Assembly (NCBI GenBank): GCA_019309815.1
Contig: JAFDFO010000161.1
Span: 1-5,943 of the forward strand
Reading direction: 5' to 3'
Source: Deltaproteobacteria bacterium
GTDB lineage: Bacteria > Desulfobacterota > Desulfobacteria > Desulfobacterales > C00003060
DNA length: 5,943 bases
The translations under genes and the position numbers were made by a program. Positions within the stretch are counted from its first letter, which is position 1, and every line of letters begins with the position of its first letter. Shown piece after piece: positions 1 to 5,850 of the stretch. The notes below the pieces were generated by a model that saw only the letters and a list, made by a program, of their open reading frames with translations, searched no databases and had not been told where the DNA came from.

Positions 1-1
1 A

Positions 2-26
2 GGGTTCAAGGATTCAAGGGTTCGAG
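2..26. repeat. Left octamer array / terminal inverted repeat
   Basis: Three consecutive 8-base units are visible: GGTTCAAG (3-10), GATTCAAG (11-18) and GGTTCGAG (19-26). Bases 2-26 match the reverse complement of 166-190 at 22 of 25 positions, so the two blocks form an imperfect terminal inverted repeat around the four-helix-bundle gene relic. The array may continue beyond the left edge of the window. Confidence 0.8.
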
Positions 27-31
27 TGTAA

Positions 32-170
32 ATGCTAAAAAATTATAAAGATTTGAAAGCTCTGTTCTGTCTATTCCTTCTAATATAGCAGAAGGATACG
101 GAAGAAAGACAACCAAGGACTACATGCGGCGCTGATAAAATCTTTAGAAAACAAACCCTTGAATCCTTGA
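32..170 (+). pseudogene. Four-helix-bundle protein (23S rRNA IVS-protein type), internally deleted remnant
   Basis: Three pieces of a four-helix-bundle (S23/intervening-sequence protein) gene lie in the correct order but in three different frames. Positions 32-61 give MLKNYKDLKA, the typical N-terminus. Positions 61-135 contain the family hallmark SIPSNIAEGYGRKTTKDY, then MRR and a stop. Positions 132-170 give LIKSLENKP, like the family C-terminus, and stop inside the right repeat array. Intact members are about 115-125 residues, so most of helix 1 and of helices 3-4 are missing and no functional protein can be made. The family occurs inside 23S rRNA intervening sequences and as scattered genomic copies of unclear function. 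The assignment rests on the hallmark motif, recognised by eye. Confidence 0.72.
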
Positions 171-190
171 CCCCTTGAATCCTTGGACCC
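158..190. repeat. Right octamer array / terminal inverted repeat
   Basis: Four 8-base units are the reverse complement of the left array: CTTGAATC (158-165), CTTGACCC (166-173), CTTGAATC (174-181) and CTTGGACC (182-189). Bases 166-190 pair with 2-26. The array overlaps the last codons and stop of the four-helix-bundle remnant, so repeat and gene end are physically fused. Confidence 0.8.
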
Positions 191-215
191 TCTTCTCCAA
201 CTAAATTGGAGAAGA
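191..215. repeat. Perfect 10-bp hairpin abutting the repeat array
   Basis: TCTTCTCCAA (191-200) and TTGGAGAAGA (206-215) are perfect reverse complements around the 5-base loop CTAAA. The hairpin starts exactly where the right octamer array ends. Its stem is AT-rich (four G-C pairs of ten) and neither side has a run of T, so it is a poor intrinsic terminator. It could be part of the element or of its insertion target. Positions 216-365, between this hairpin and the serA stop codon, show no gene, tRNA or strong terminator. Confidence 0.65.
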
Positions 216-365
216 ACCATATTTATAAGTTTTGGACCTGGTATTGTCAAGGTATTGGTCTTTAGTCCGTGATCAGCAGACGCTTACCCTGACTGTCTTC
301 TAACCCTCTTCTATCGAGCCTCAAAAAGGAAGCGGTGTGTGGAGTAAGCGAACGGCAAATCGACG

Positions 366-1949
366 TCACAGTTCCAAGGGGGTCACTGATTTGACCGAGG
401 GCAGGGCACGAATCTCCTTCAGCGTCTTCGGAGGAGGCGGTGTGTCGGTATCCAAAAATATGACATTTCGGCCACCTTTCTTCTTATCCCGACCTACATG
501 CATTCGAGCAATGTTGATGTTGTGCCGCCCGAGGACAGTCCCAATACTGCCAATGGCACCGGGCGTGTCTTCGTTATAAATCAGGAGAAGATGGCCTTCG
601 GGAATGACTTCAAGTCTAAAGGTATTAATCCTGACAATCCTTGGTTCATGTTTGCCAAATATCGTCCCGGAGACAGTGTTGGACCCCTTGGAAGCCTCCG
701 CGTGAATGGTGATAAGGTTGGTAAAATCCTCAGCCTCGACACTCCGGGACTCAGTGACTCTTATTCCTCGTTCCTTGGCGATCACAGAGGCATTCACGAA
801 ATTGACATCGTCTTTCAGAATTGGTGTGAGTAATCCCTTTAGGGCGGCGGTGGTGACCGGCCTCATGTCAAGGCCTTGAAAGTCTCCCAGGTATTTGATG
901 GTAATCGTCTTAATTGCCCCTTTGGCAAGCTGGGCCTGGAGGCACCCCATGCGGTCGGCCAGGGTCAAGTACGGCCTGAGTTTAGCCAACAGCTCTCCAG
1001 TGACTGAAGGGACATTGACGGCATTGATGATTGTACCCGTTTGGAGGTAGCTTATCACCTGTTCGGCCACGGCCACAGCCACATTGGTTTGGGCCTCAGC
1101 GGTAGACGCCCCTAAATGGGGCGTGTAGATTACGTTGTCGAACTGAAAAAGTGGTGACGCACCAGGGGGTTCTGTTTCAAAGACGTCCAGGGCAGCTCCC
1201 CCTACCTTTCCAGACTTCAGAGCAGCCAGCAGATCTTTTTCTTTTACGATCCCCCCCCGAGCGCAGTTGATAATCATCACGCCCGGCTTCATCAAATCCA
1301 ACGCTTTTTTGTCAATCAGATTCGTTGTTTCTTTGAGTTTGGGTACGTGGACCGACACGTAGTCTGAACGTTTGAAAAGCGCTTTCAGGGAGACCAGTTT
1401 GAAACCGGCCTGTTCAATCAATTCCCTGTTTGCGTAAGGGTCGTGGACAATGACCTGCATCTTGAGGCCCCGGGCCCGGTCAGCCACAATGCTCCCGACC
1501 CGACCGTATCCGATAATGCCCATGGTTTTGTTAAAGACCTCCCTCCCTTGCAGAGACTTCTTTTCCCACCTTCCCGCCTTCAGAGACCCCGTACCTTGCG
1601 GGATGTTCCGGGAAAGGGAGAGCATCATGGCAATCGTGTGCTCAGCGGTGGTGACTATATTTCCGCCCGGCGTGTTCATGACCACGATGCCCCGTTTGGT
1701 GGCTGCGGGGATGTCTACGTTGTCCAGCCCGATACCGGCTCGCCCGATCACTTTCAGCCGGGTGGCTGATTTGAGAAGACTTTCGGTCACCTGGGTGGCA
1801 CTCCTGATGACCAACGCATCATAGTCTTTGATGGTGGCCTTCAATGCCCTGAGTGACAGGCCGATCTTCACGTCAACCTGAACACCTTTGGCCGCGCGGA
1901 GCATTTTGATGCCGACATCTGCCAATTCGTCGCTTACAAGGACCTTCAA
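366..1949 (-). CDS. serA: D-3-phosphoglycerate dehydrogenase (ASB/ACT type)
   Basis: This cytosolic enzyme oxidises 3-phosphoglycerate to 3-phosphohydroxypyruvate with NAD+, the committed step of serine synthesis. With the TTG start the protein has 527 residues, the normal length for the long SerA form. The Rossmann motif GYGRVG is at 147-152, with the ribose-binding Asp at 170. The catalytic triad of the family is present: Arg231 in NCARGG, Glu260 in DVFETEPP and His278 in TPHLGAST. An allosteric substrate-binding domain (about 320-445) and a C-terminal ACT domain (about 455-527, with NEDTPGAIG and NINIARMHVGR) follow, which in this family suggests feedback control by serine. TTG is preferred because AAGGAG lies 8 bases upstream, homology begins at KVLVSDELAD, and the in-frame ATG at 2063 lies upstream of the predicted promoter. 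serA diverges from serC, the next enzyme of the pathway. A PPPP run at 504-507 may need EF-P. Confidence 0.96.
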   Translation of the reverse strand: MKVLVSDELADVGIKMLRAAKGVQVDVKIGLSLRALKATIKDYDALVIRSATQVTESLLKSATRLKVIGRAGIGLDNVDIPAATKRGIVVMNTPGGNIVTTAEHTIAMMLSLSRNIPQGTGSLKAGRWEKKSLQGREVFNKTMGIIGYGRVGSIVADRARGLKMQVIVHDPYANRELIEQAGFKLVSLKALFKRSDYVSVHVPKLKETTNLIDKKALDLMKPGVMIINCARGGIVKEKDLLAALKSGKVGGAALDVFETEPPGASPLFQFDNVIYTPHLGASTAEAQTNVAVAVAEQVISYLQTGTIINAVNVPSVTGELLAKLRPYLTLADRMGCLQAQLAKGAIKTITIKYLGDFQGLDMRPVTTAALKGLLTPILKDDVNFVNASVIAKERGIRVTESRSVEAEDFTNLITIHAEASKGSNTVSGTIFGKHEPRIVRINTFRLEVIPEGHLLLIYNEDTPGAIGSIGTVLGRHNINIARMHVGRDKKKGGRNVIFLDTDTPPPPKTLKEIRALPSVKSVTPLEL

Positions 1950-1957
1950 AGCTGGTA

Positions 1958-1963
1958 CTCCTT
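1958..1963 (-). promoter_or_regulatory. Ribosome binding site of serA (decides the TTG start)
   Basis: On the minus strand AAGGAG stands 8 bases before the TTG at 1949-1947. No comparable site was found before the in-frame ATG at 2063, so the open frame upstream of the TTG is unlikely to be translated. Confidence 0.8.
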
Positions 1964-1993
1964 TTGAGGGGTTGTGACCATTTTGCGGGTAGT

Positions 1994-2023
1994 CTTGTAC
2001 TTTCAAAACAGGCAGCTTGTCAA
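1994..2023 (-). promoter_or_regulatory. Candidate sigma-70 promoter of serA
   Basis: A perfect -35 box TTGACA (2023-2018) is followed after 18 bases by TACAAG (1999-1994), a four-of-six match to TATAAT. Transcription would start near 1987, giving a leader of about 38 bases before the TTG start. The -35 box lies inside the left arm of the 9-bp inverted repeat. Confidence 0.5.
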
Positions 2024-2060
2024 GGGACTCTTGCCTAAGTGACCGGTTTTCCCCTTGACA
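2018..2060. repeat. 9-bp perfect inverted repeat across the divergent serA/serC promoters
   Basis: TGTCAAGGG (2018-2026) and CCCTTGACA (2052-2060) are exact reverse complements, with centres 34 bases apart. Each arm contains the -35 hexamer of one of the two divergent candidate promoters. The spacing is about three helical turns, which would suit a protein bridging two half-sites, but similar -35 boxes in opposite orientation give part of this symmetry by themselves. Confidence 0.5.
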
Positions 2061-2082
2061 CACAAGGGCTCTTCCTTATAGC
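2055..2082 (+). promoter_or_regulatory. Candidate sigma-70 promoter of serC
   Basis: TTGACA (2055-2060) and TATAGC (2077-2082) are separated by 16 bases. The start of transcription would fall near 2089, leaving a leader of about 20 bases that includes the ribosome binding site AGGAGG (2098-2103). Confidence 0.55.
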
Positions 2083-2108
2083 TTCGCCGCAAAACCGAGG
2101 AGGTAAAA

Positions 2109-3194
2109 ATGAGCAGCAGAGTCCACAACTTCAATGCAGGACCCGCATCCCATCCTCTGCCGGTCTTGGAGGGGATTCAGGCGGAGTTTCTCGACTTCAA
2201 GGGCTCCGGTATGTCCGTTGTGGAAGTGAGCCATCGATCAAAAACCTTTGAAGAGGTTATTGAAGACGCTGCAGCCCGCGTCAGACGACTTCTGCAGCTC
2301 GATGACACCTTTCACGTGCTCTTCCTGCAGGGGGGAGCGAGCTTGCAGTTTGCAATGGTTCCCATGAACCTGCTTCCTGAGGGCCGGTCGGCCGACTATG
2401 TGAACACCGGCACCTGGGCCACAAAGGCGATCAAGGAGTGCACGATTCAGGGAAAGATGGCCAACGTAGTTGCGTCATCCGAAGATAAGGGTTTTTCGTA
2501 CATCCCCAAAGAGATTTCGTTTAGCCCCGAAGCTGCTTATGCTCACATTACCTCCAACAATACGATCAAGGGAACCCAGTGGACATCTTTTCCGGACACG
2601 GGCGGGGTTCCCCTGATCTGCGATATGTCTTCGGACATCATGAGTCGGGCGTTTGACGCCGCCCCTTTTGGCTTGATTTATGCCGGGGCTCAGAAGAACC
2701 TGGGTCCGGCAGGGGTCACCCTGGTAATTGTTCGCCAGGACATGTTGGAACGCGTCCCCAAAGACCTTCCGACGATGCTCAAGTACTCGACCTACGTGGC
2801 TCACAGCTCCATGTTCAATACGCCACCCTGTTTTGCGGTATACACCATTCACCTTGTCCTTAAGTGGTTGGAGGAGACGATTGGTGGGCTCGACAAAATG
2901 GAAGAGATCAACCGTGAGAAGGCGGATCTCCTTTATCGGACGATTGACACTTCAGAGTTCTACCGAGGGACAGCGGAAACGGAGAGCCGGTCTGTGATGA
3001 ATGTAACCTTTCGTCTCCCAACTGAGGACTTGGAGAAACAATTTGTGCAAGAGGCTGCTCAGCACGGCCTAATCGGGCTGAAGGGACATCGCTCGGTTGG
3101 GGGGTGTCGGGCGTCCATCTACAATGCCACAAGCTTGGAAGCGGTAAAAGCCTTGGTCGGTTTCATGGAGGAATTCGCCCGGAAAAACGGGTAA
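2109..3194 (+). CDS. serC: Phosphoserine aminotransferase
   Basis: This PLP-dependent class V aminotransferase converts 3-phosphohydroxypyruvate and glutamate to O-phosphoserine and 2-oxoglutarate, directly after SerA in serine synthesis; many members also act on 3-hydroxy-4-phosphohydroxybutanoate in PLP synthesis. The 361 residues match the family length of about 360. Visible signatures are FNAGPA at 8-13, SHRS at 41-44 (phosphate binding His42/Arg43), Trp103 stacking on the cofactor, Thr152, Asp172, the Schiff-base Lys196 in GAQKNLGPAG, and the C-terminal block GHRSVGGCRASIYNA at 326-340 with the substrate-binding His327, Arg328 and Arg334. AGGAGG sits 5 bases before the ATG. It is divergent from serA, with 159 bases between the two start codons, and is followed by a strong hairpin. 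No frame damage is seen. Confidence 0.97.
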   Translation: MSSRVHNFNAGPASHPLPVLEGIQAEFLDFKGSGMSVVEVSHRSKTFEEVIEDAAARVRRLLQLDDTFHVLFLQGGASLQFAMVPMNLLPEGRSADYVNTGTWATKAIKECTIQGKMANVVASSEDKGFSYIPKEISFSPEAAYAHITSNNTIKGTQWTSFPDTGGVPLICDMSSDIMSRAFDAAPFGLIYAGAQKNLGPAGVTLVIVRQDMLERVPKDLPTMLKYSTYVAHSSMFNTPPCFAVYTIHLVLKWLEETIGGLDKMEEINREKADLLYRTIDTSEFYRGTAETESRSVMNVTFRLPTEDLEKQFVQEAAQHGLIGLKGHRSVGGCRASIYNATSLEAVKALVGFMEEFARKNG

Positions 3195-3235
3195 AATTAT
3201 TCCTCTATCTAAGTTTCACTCGTGTTTCCCTGTAA

Positions 3236-3280
3236 AAGCCAGGCGTTGACCGCAGGGGGTCAACGCCTGGCTTGTTTCTT
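3236..3280 (+). terminator. Intrinsic terminator after serC, possibly bidirectional
   Basis: AAGCCAGGCGTTGACC (3236-3251) pairs perfectly over 16 bases with 3258-3273 around the 6-base loop GCAGGG. The following TTGTTTCTT gives a moderate U-tract for serC transcripts. In the other direction the stem ends in TTTT (complement of 3234-3237), so it may also stop the minus-strand operon that converges from 3316. Confidence 0.85.
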
Positions 3281-3315
3281 GATCTGTTGTATGGTTAGGG
3301 TTTACTACTGTGTTC

Positions 3316-3747
3316 CTAGTGCCCGCCTGACACGACGCCTGAGGCAGAGAGAAAAACAAGAAGCGCAACCCAGAGCGACAAGGCAACGTAGAGATAAACC
3401 TTCTCTCGCATATACAAAAAGGCCGCAACTATCAGGGCCCACAGGGCCACACTGCAGCCCAAGGCTAATCCCAACTGCGTAAACCCGTCCCCCTTGGTGA
3501 AGTTCTTGGCCCAGAAGTGTCCTCCCGGGAATCCGCCCGCTACCTTGTTCCAGACGGTTTCAGCATCGTCACCCGCAAATATCGACGCAAAAAGATAATG
3601 CGGGTTTCCCACATTATTCTCTGCGGATGACATGGCAATCAGAGGCCCTATCATGCACATGATACAAGCGAGGATGGTAACCCAGTAGACGATCTGTCCG
3701 TACACAATCTGTGCAGATGAAAACGTAGGTCTTTCTTCAGGACTCAT
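3316..3747 (-). CDS. Small three-helix membrane protein paired with TauE/SafE permease
   Basis: The function is not known to me. The ATG at 3747 gives 143 residues; AGGAGG lies 8 bases before it, and the gene starts 14 bases after the permease stop codon, so the two are almost certainly one operon. Hydrophobic segments at about 17-39, 91-112 and 117-136 suggest three membrane helices. The charged MREK loop (113-116) suggests a cytoplasmic turn, which would put the N-terminus inside and the ~50-residue loop at 40-90 outside. That loop is rich in Gly, aromatic residues and Asn (NPHYLF, GGFPGGHFW). No cofactor-binding Cys or His pattern is evident. DUF1634-type proteins are small membrane partners of TauE/SafE permeases, but I cannot see a clear match to that family. 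An accessory role for the permease is inferred from position only. A longer frame upstream to 3900 overlaps the permease gene and is not preferred. Confidence 0.85.
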   Translation of the reverse strand: MSPEERPTFSSAQIVYGQIVYWVTILACIMCMIGPLIAMSSAENNVGNPHYLFASIFAGDDAETVWNKVAGGFPGGHFWAKNFTKGDGFTQLGLALGCSVALWALIVAAFLYMREKVYLYVALSLWVALLVFLSASGVVSGGH

Positions 3748-3761
3748 CTCACTGTCCTCCT

Positions 3762-4853
3762 CTATTCGGACTTGAGGTGTTTTAAGATGGCGCGGGTAAC
3801 CCATGCGATAATTGCGAGAAACACGGCGCCATTGATCCAGATCGGCACTTTGCCGATAACGCCCAGCATGCCCATTCCTTTCGTGAGCAAGCCAAAACAT
3901 GCAAAGAGCATGAATCCGATCAACAGAAACCTCACAAATCCGGCCTTGACTCTAATCAGTATCAGGGCTCCCAGCAGGCCTCCAAGGACCTGGCCGACCA
4001 GCCACGGGGCAGCAAACAGGGGAATGATAGCCCCTACGAGCAGGTACGGCCACACCGCGATACAATCCCCCATTCCAAGCAGAACGCCGCTGTTGGCAGC
4101 CGCTACTTTGAGGGGAACCGCCATGATCACGTTCTGTGCAGGGACGATGGCCCAGCCTGCCCCCAGCCCGAAAAAGCCGGAAAGCAAGCCAACCCCGACA
4201 ATCGCTACAAGGGCCAACTTCGCCCTGGTCAGTGGATAATCTATGACTTTTTGCAGGGATTCTTCATAGTAAGGCTGAGCTAATTGTAGGCGTTTGGTAA
4301 AATCGTCTTCGTGCTTCACCTCAGGCCATTCTATCTTCTTGCCGCCAACAATGAAATAGATGGCAAGTGAAAAAAGAATGAGTCCGAGGGCGAGCCTGAC
4401 GATTCCTTCACCGGTTTCCCCCAGGTGTTTGGCAACATATATCGCACCTTGTGCACCTGAAAAGGCGCCCACCCCATAGGCGGCCGCCAAAAAGATGCAG
4501 ATCCGGATATTGGCCAGCCCGCGCTTTGTAAACGGCCCCGTGGATACCAGACCACTGAACATGGCCACGATAAGGCCTGTTGCCCTGATGATGAGACTGT
4601 CGACGGATGTAAAAGCCAGCATAAAGGGGGTGAATAAAACGCCCCCGCCAATTCCGCCAATAACGGCGACCAGGGCGATGGCAAAACTCAGAAAAAAGAA
4701 CCCTAACAGGTATCCGAAAATAGCGCTACCAGACATCCCCCCGGGCGGTGTCTCCGCTCCCCAGCCGATTAATGCCAAACCTGCATAGGATAGAATTAGT
4801 ACAAATAACATCACGTTCACTTCGAGCCATGGAGATCTGAGGAACTTACTCAT
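3762..4853 (-). CDS. TauE/SafE-family permease (putative sulfite/anion exporter)
   Basis: This is an inner-membrane protein of 363 residues with about nine or ten hydrophobic segments in two halves. Each half carries a Gly-rich family motif: GGIGGGVLFTPF near 66-77 and GFFGLGAGWAIVPAQ near 226-240. A charged, probably cytoplasmic linker (about 171-209) separates the halves. TauE/SafE proteins are linked to export of sulfite, sulfoacetate or related anions, but substrates in the family vary and cannot be read from this sequence. Ordinary members have about 250 residues; this one is longer because of the linker, an N-terminal helix (13-30) and a last hydrophobic segment (about 333-353). GGAGG lies 8 bases before the ATG. 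It follows the response regulator remnant by 78 bases and precedes a small membrane protein by 14, suggesting one regulated transport operon. Confidence 0.9.
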   Translation of the reverse strand: MSKFLRSPWLEVNVMLFVLILSYAGLALIGWGAETPPGGMSGSAIFGYLLGFFFLSFAIALVAVIGGIGGGVLFTPFMLAFTSVDSLIIRATGLIVAMFSGLVSTGPFTKRGLANIRICIFLAAAYGVGAFSGAQGAIYVAKHLGETGEGIVRLALGLILFSLAIYFIVGGKKIEWPEVKHEDDFTKRLQLAQPYYEESLQKVIDYPLTRAKLALVAIVGVGLLSGFFGLGAGWAIVPAQNVIMAVPLKVAAANSGVLLGMGDCIAVWPYLLVGAIIPLFAAPWLVGQVLGGLLGALILIRVKAGFVRFLLIGFMLFACFGLLTKGMGMLGVIGKVPIWINGAVFLAIIAWVTRAILKHLKSE

Positions 4854-4931
4854 CTGGCATTCCTCCCTCCTTTCCTGTTTCGAAAGAGATTTCCAAATAC
4901 TGAATGCGTTGGTATTAGGTCGACGTGTATT

Positions 4932-5370
4932 CTATTTCTCTTCGTCGTCCAAACGCCTCAGAGAAGCCAGAATGCTCATCGGACTCGATCCCATGGACAG
5001 AAATTCGATGTCTTCCATACGTTTCTTGTCATGTTCGAACTTCTTCTTGAGTCTTGCCGTGTAGGCATCCTTGAGCATACCAACAAGGTTATCAAACTCG
5101 TACGGCTTTTCCAGATAGCCGAACGCCCCCAGCTTCCCGGCCTCTACTGCGGAATCGACCTTTGAGAACCTCCGTACCGTCCATCCCAGGCATCCTCAGG
5201 TCCAGGATGGCTACATCAAAATGACCTTTCTTTGCAGCCTTGATGGCCTGTTTCCCTTCAGAGGCCGTGGTAACCTCAAAATCTCTTAGGGAAAGCCGCT
5301 CGGAGAGGGACTTCAGGAAGTCCACCTCGTCATCGACCAAGAGCAGTTTAATGGATTTTCCCTCGCTCAT
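4932..5370 (-). pseudogene. Single-receiver response regulator, broken by an internal deletion
   Basis: The first 70 codons (5370-5161) encode a normal CheY-like receiver start: the acidic pocket VDDE at 12-15 and the phosphoacceptor Asp57 in ILDLRMPGMDG. After TEVLK the frame is lost; the translated product runs on in the wrong frame and stops at 5092 after 92 residues. The rest of the domain resumes in another frame at 5159: VDSAVEAGKLGAFGYLEKPY with the conserved Lys, then a charged tail of about 50 residues ending in LDDEEK and TAG at 4934-4932. Compared with the usual receiver layout about 19 residues are missing, namely helix 3 end, beta-4 and its conserved Thr/Ser (the usual LTGHGS segment). 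A deletion of length 3n+2, for example 56 bases, would explain both the gap and the frame change. The start is firm: AAGGAGGTGA lies just before the ATG. It has no DNA-binding domain. An assembly error is possible. Confidence 0.85.
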
Positions 5371-5405
5371 GTTGTCACCTCCTTTTCCAATATGAGTAAT
5401 GGTTT

Positions 5406-5434
5406 CCTATACCACTGAATTGGCTGAATTACAA
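5406..5434 (-). promoter_or_regulatory. Candidate promoter of the response regulator / permease operon
   Basis: On the minus strand TTGTAA (5434-5429) and TATAGG (5411-5406) are 17 bases apart, each matching the sigma-70 consensus at four of six positions. Transcription would begin near 5399, with a leader of about 28 bases before the ATG at 5370. The match is moderate and no experimental support is visible. Confidence 0.4.
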
Positions 5435-5446
5435 TAAAAAAGAATA

Positions 5447-5461
5447 GGTTATGTCATAACC
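5447..5461. promoter_or_regulatory. Palindromic operator-like site GGTTATGTCATAACC
   Basis: A perfect palindrome of two 7-base arms around one central base lies 12 bases upstream of the candidate -35 box, centred near -55 from the predicted transcription start. That location suits an activator rather than a blocking repressor. I do not recognise the sequence as the consensus of a named regulator. Confidence 0.5.
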
Positions 5462-5850
5462 ACAAAGGCGATTATAGGGATCATGCCAGACGCCGTAAGG
5501 GCTCATGACCCTGACAAATGATGGCAGACGCGACTCCCCGTTCAATCGTTCCTCCCCAAACTCACACACTGGAAAGCTGTGAAACTCCGGCCATTTAACA
5601 CACTGATCCAGCAACACAGGGCCCGGTCTCACGAATTTCCAGTGTTCCGCCTTCACTGTGCACCCTTATTTCCTGACATTGGGGGAGGAATTAGCAAGTG
5701 TCGTGCCAACACCTGGGGGAACCACTTCCAGCCTAACAACCTGACAATACTGCCCATGTTTACTGGCATTCTTGGCATTCGATATTTTCCCATGGGGGTT
5801 GGTGTCGCCATTTTTTACAGATTGTAAAGGCGGATGTCTGCTTTATGACG
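5462..5850. other. Gene-poor region, possibly with decayed coding remnants
   Basis: About 390 bases contain no open frame with a good ribosome binding site and recognisable homology. On the minus strand, frames at 5818-5666 and 5656-5429 are the same frame separated by a single TAA (5668-5666), and they carry short fragments that loosely recall known families: VKNGDTNPHGK, a nearby frame with ECQEC, and EHWKFV. These are too short for an assignment. No tRNA-like or strong terminator fold was seen. Confidence 0.4.

Noticed and set aside
2..190. Repeat arrays considered as a CRISPR
   Set aside because: The units are 8 bases, directly adjacent without spacers, and the two blocks are in opposite orientation.
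498..833. Plus-strand open frames inside serA
   Set aside because: They are antisense to clearly coding sequence with intact catalytic motifs, and have no recognisable product.
1950..2063. N-terminal extension of serA from an ATG at 2063
   Set aside because: It has no family similarity, lies over the predicted promoter, and lacks a ribosome binding site; the TTG at 1949 has one.
3748..3900. Longer start of the small membrane protein at 3900
   Set aside because: It would overlap the end of the permease gene by about 140 bases, and the added residues are basic and polar as expected for a shadow frame; the ATG at 3747 has AGGAGG.
5092..5160. Response regulator read as an intact 92-residue short protein
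   Set aside because: The last 22 residues have no receiver similarity, while the true continuation of the domain is visible in another frame immediately downstream.
5653..5811. Minus-strand 52-residue open frame beginning MATPTPMGKYRMPRMP
   Set aside because: No ribosome binding site, no recognisable domain, and the composition looks random; overlapping frames are equally open.
5579..5827. Plus-strand 82-residue open frame
   Set aside because: No ribosome binding site, no recognisable motif, and unrelated in orientation to the neighbouring operon.
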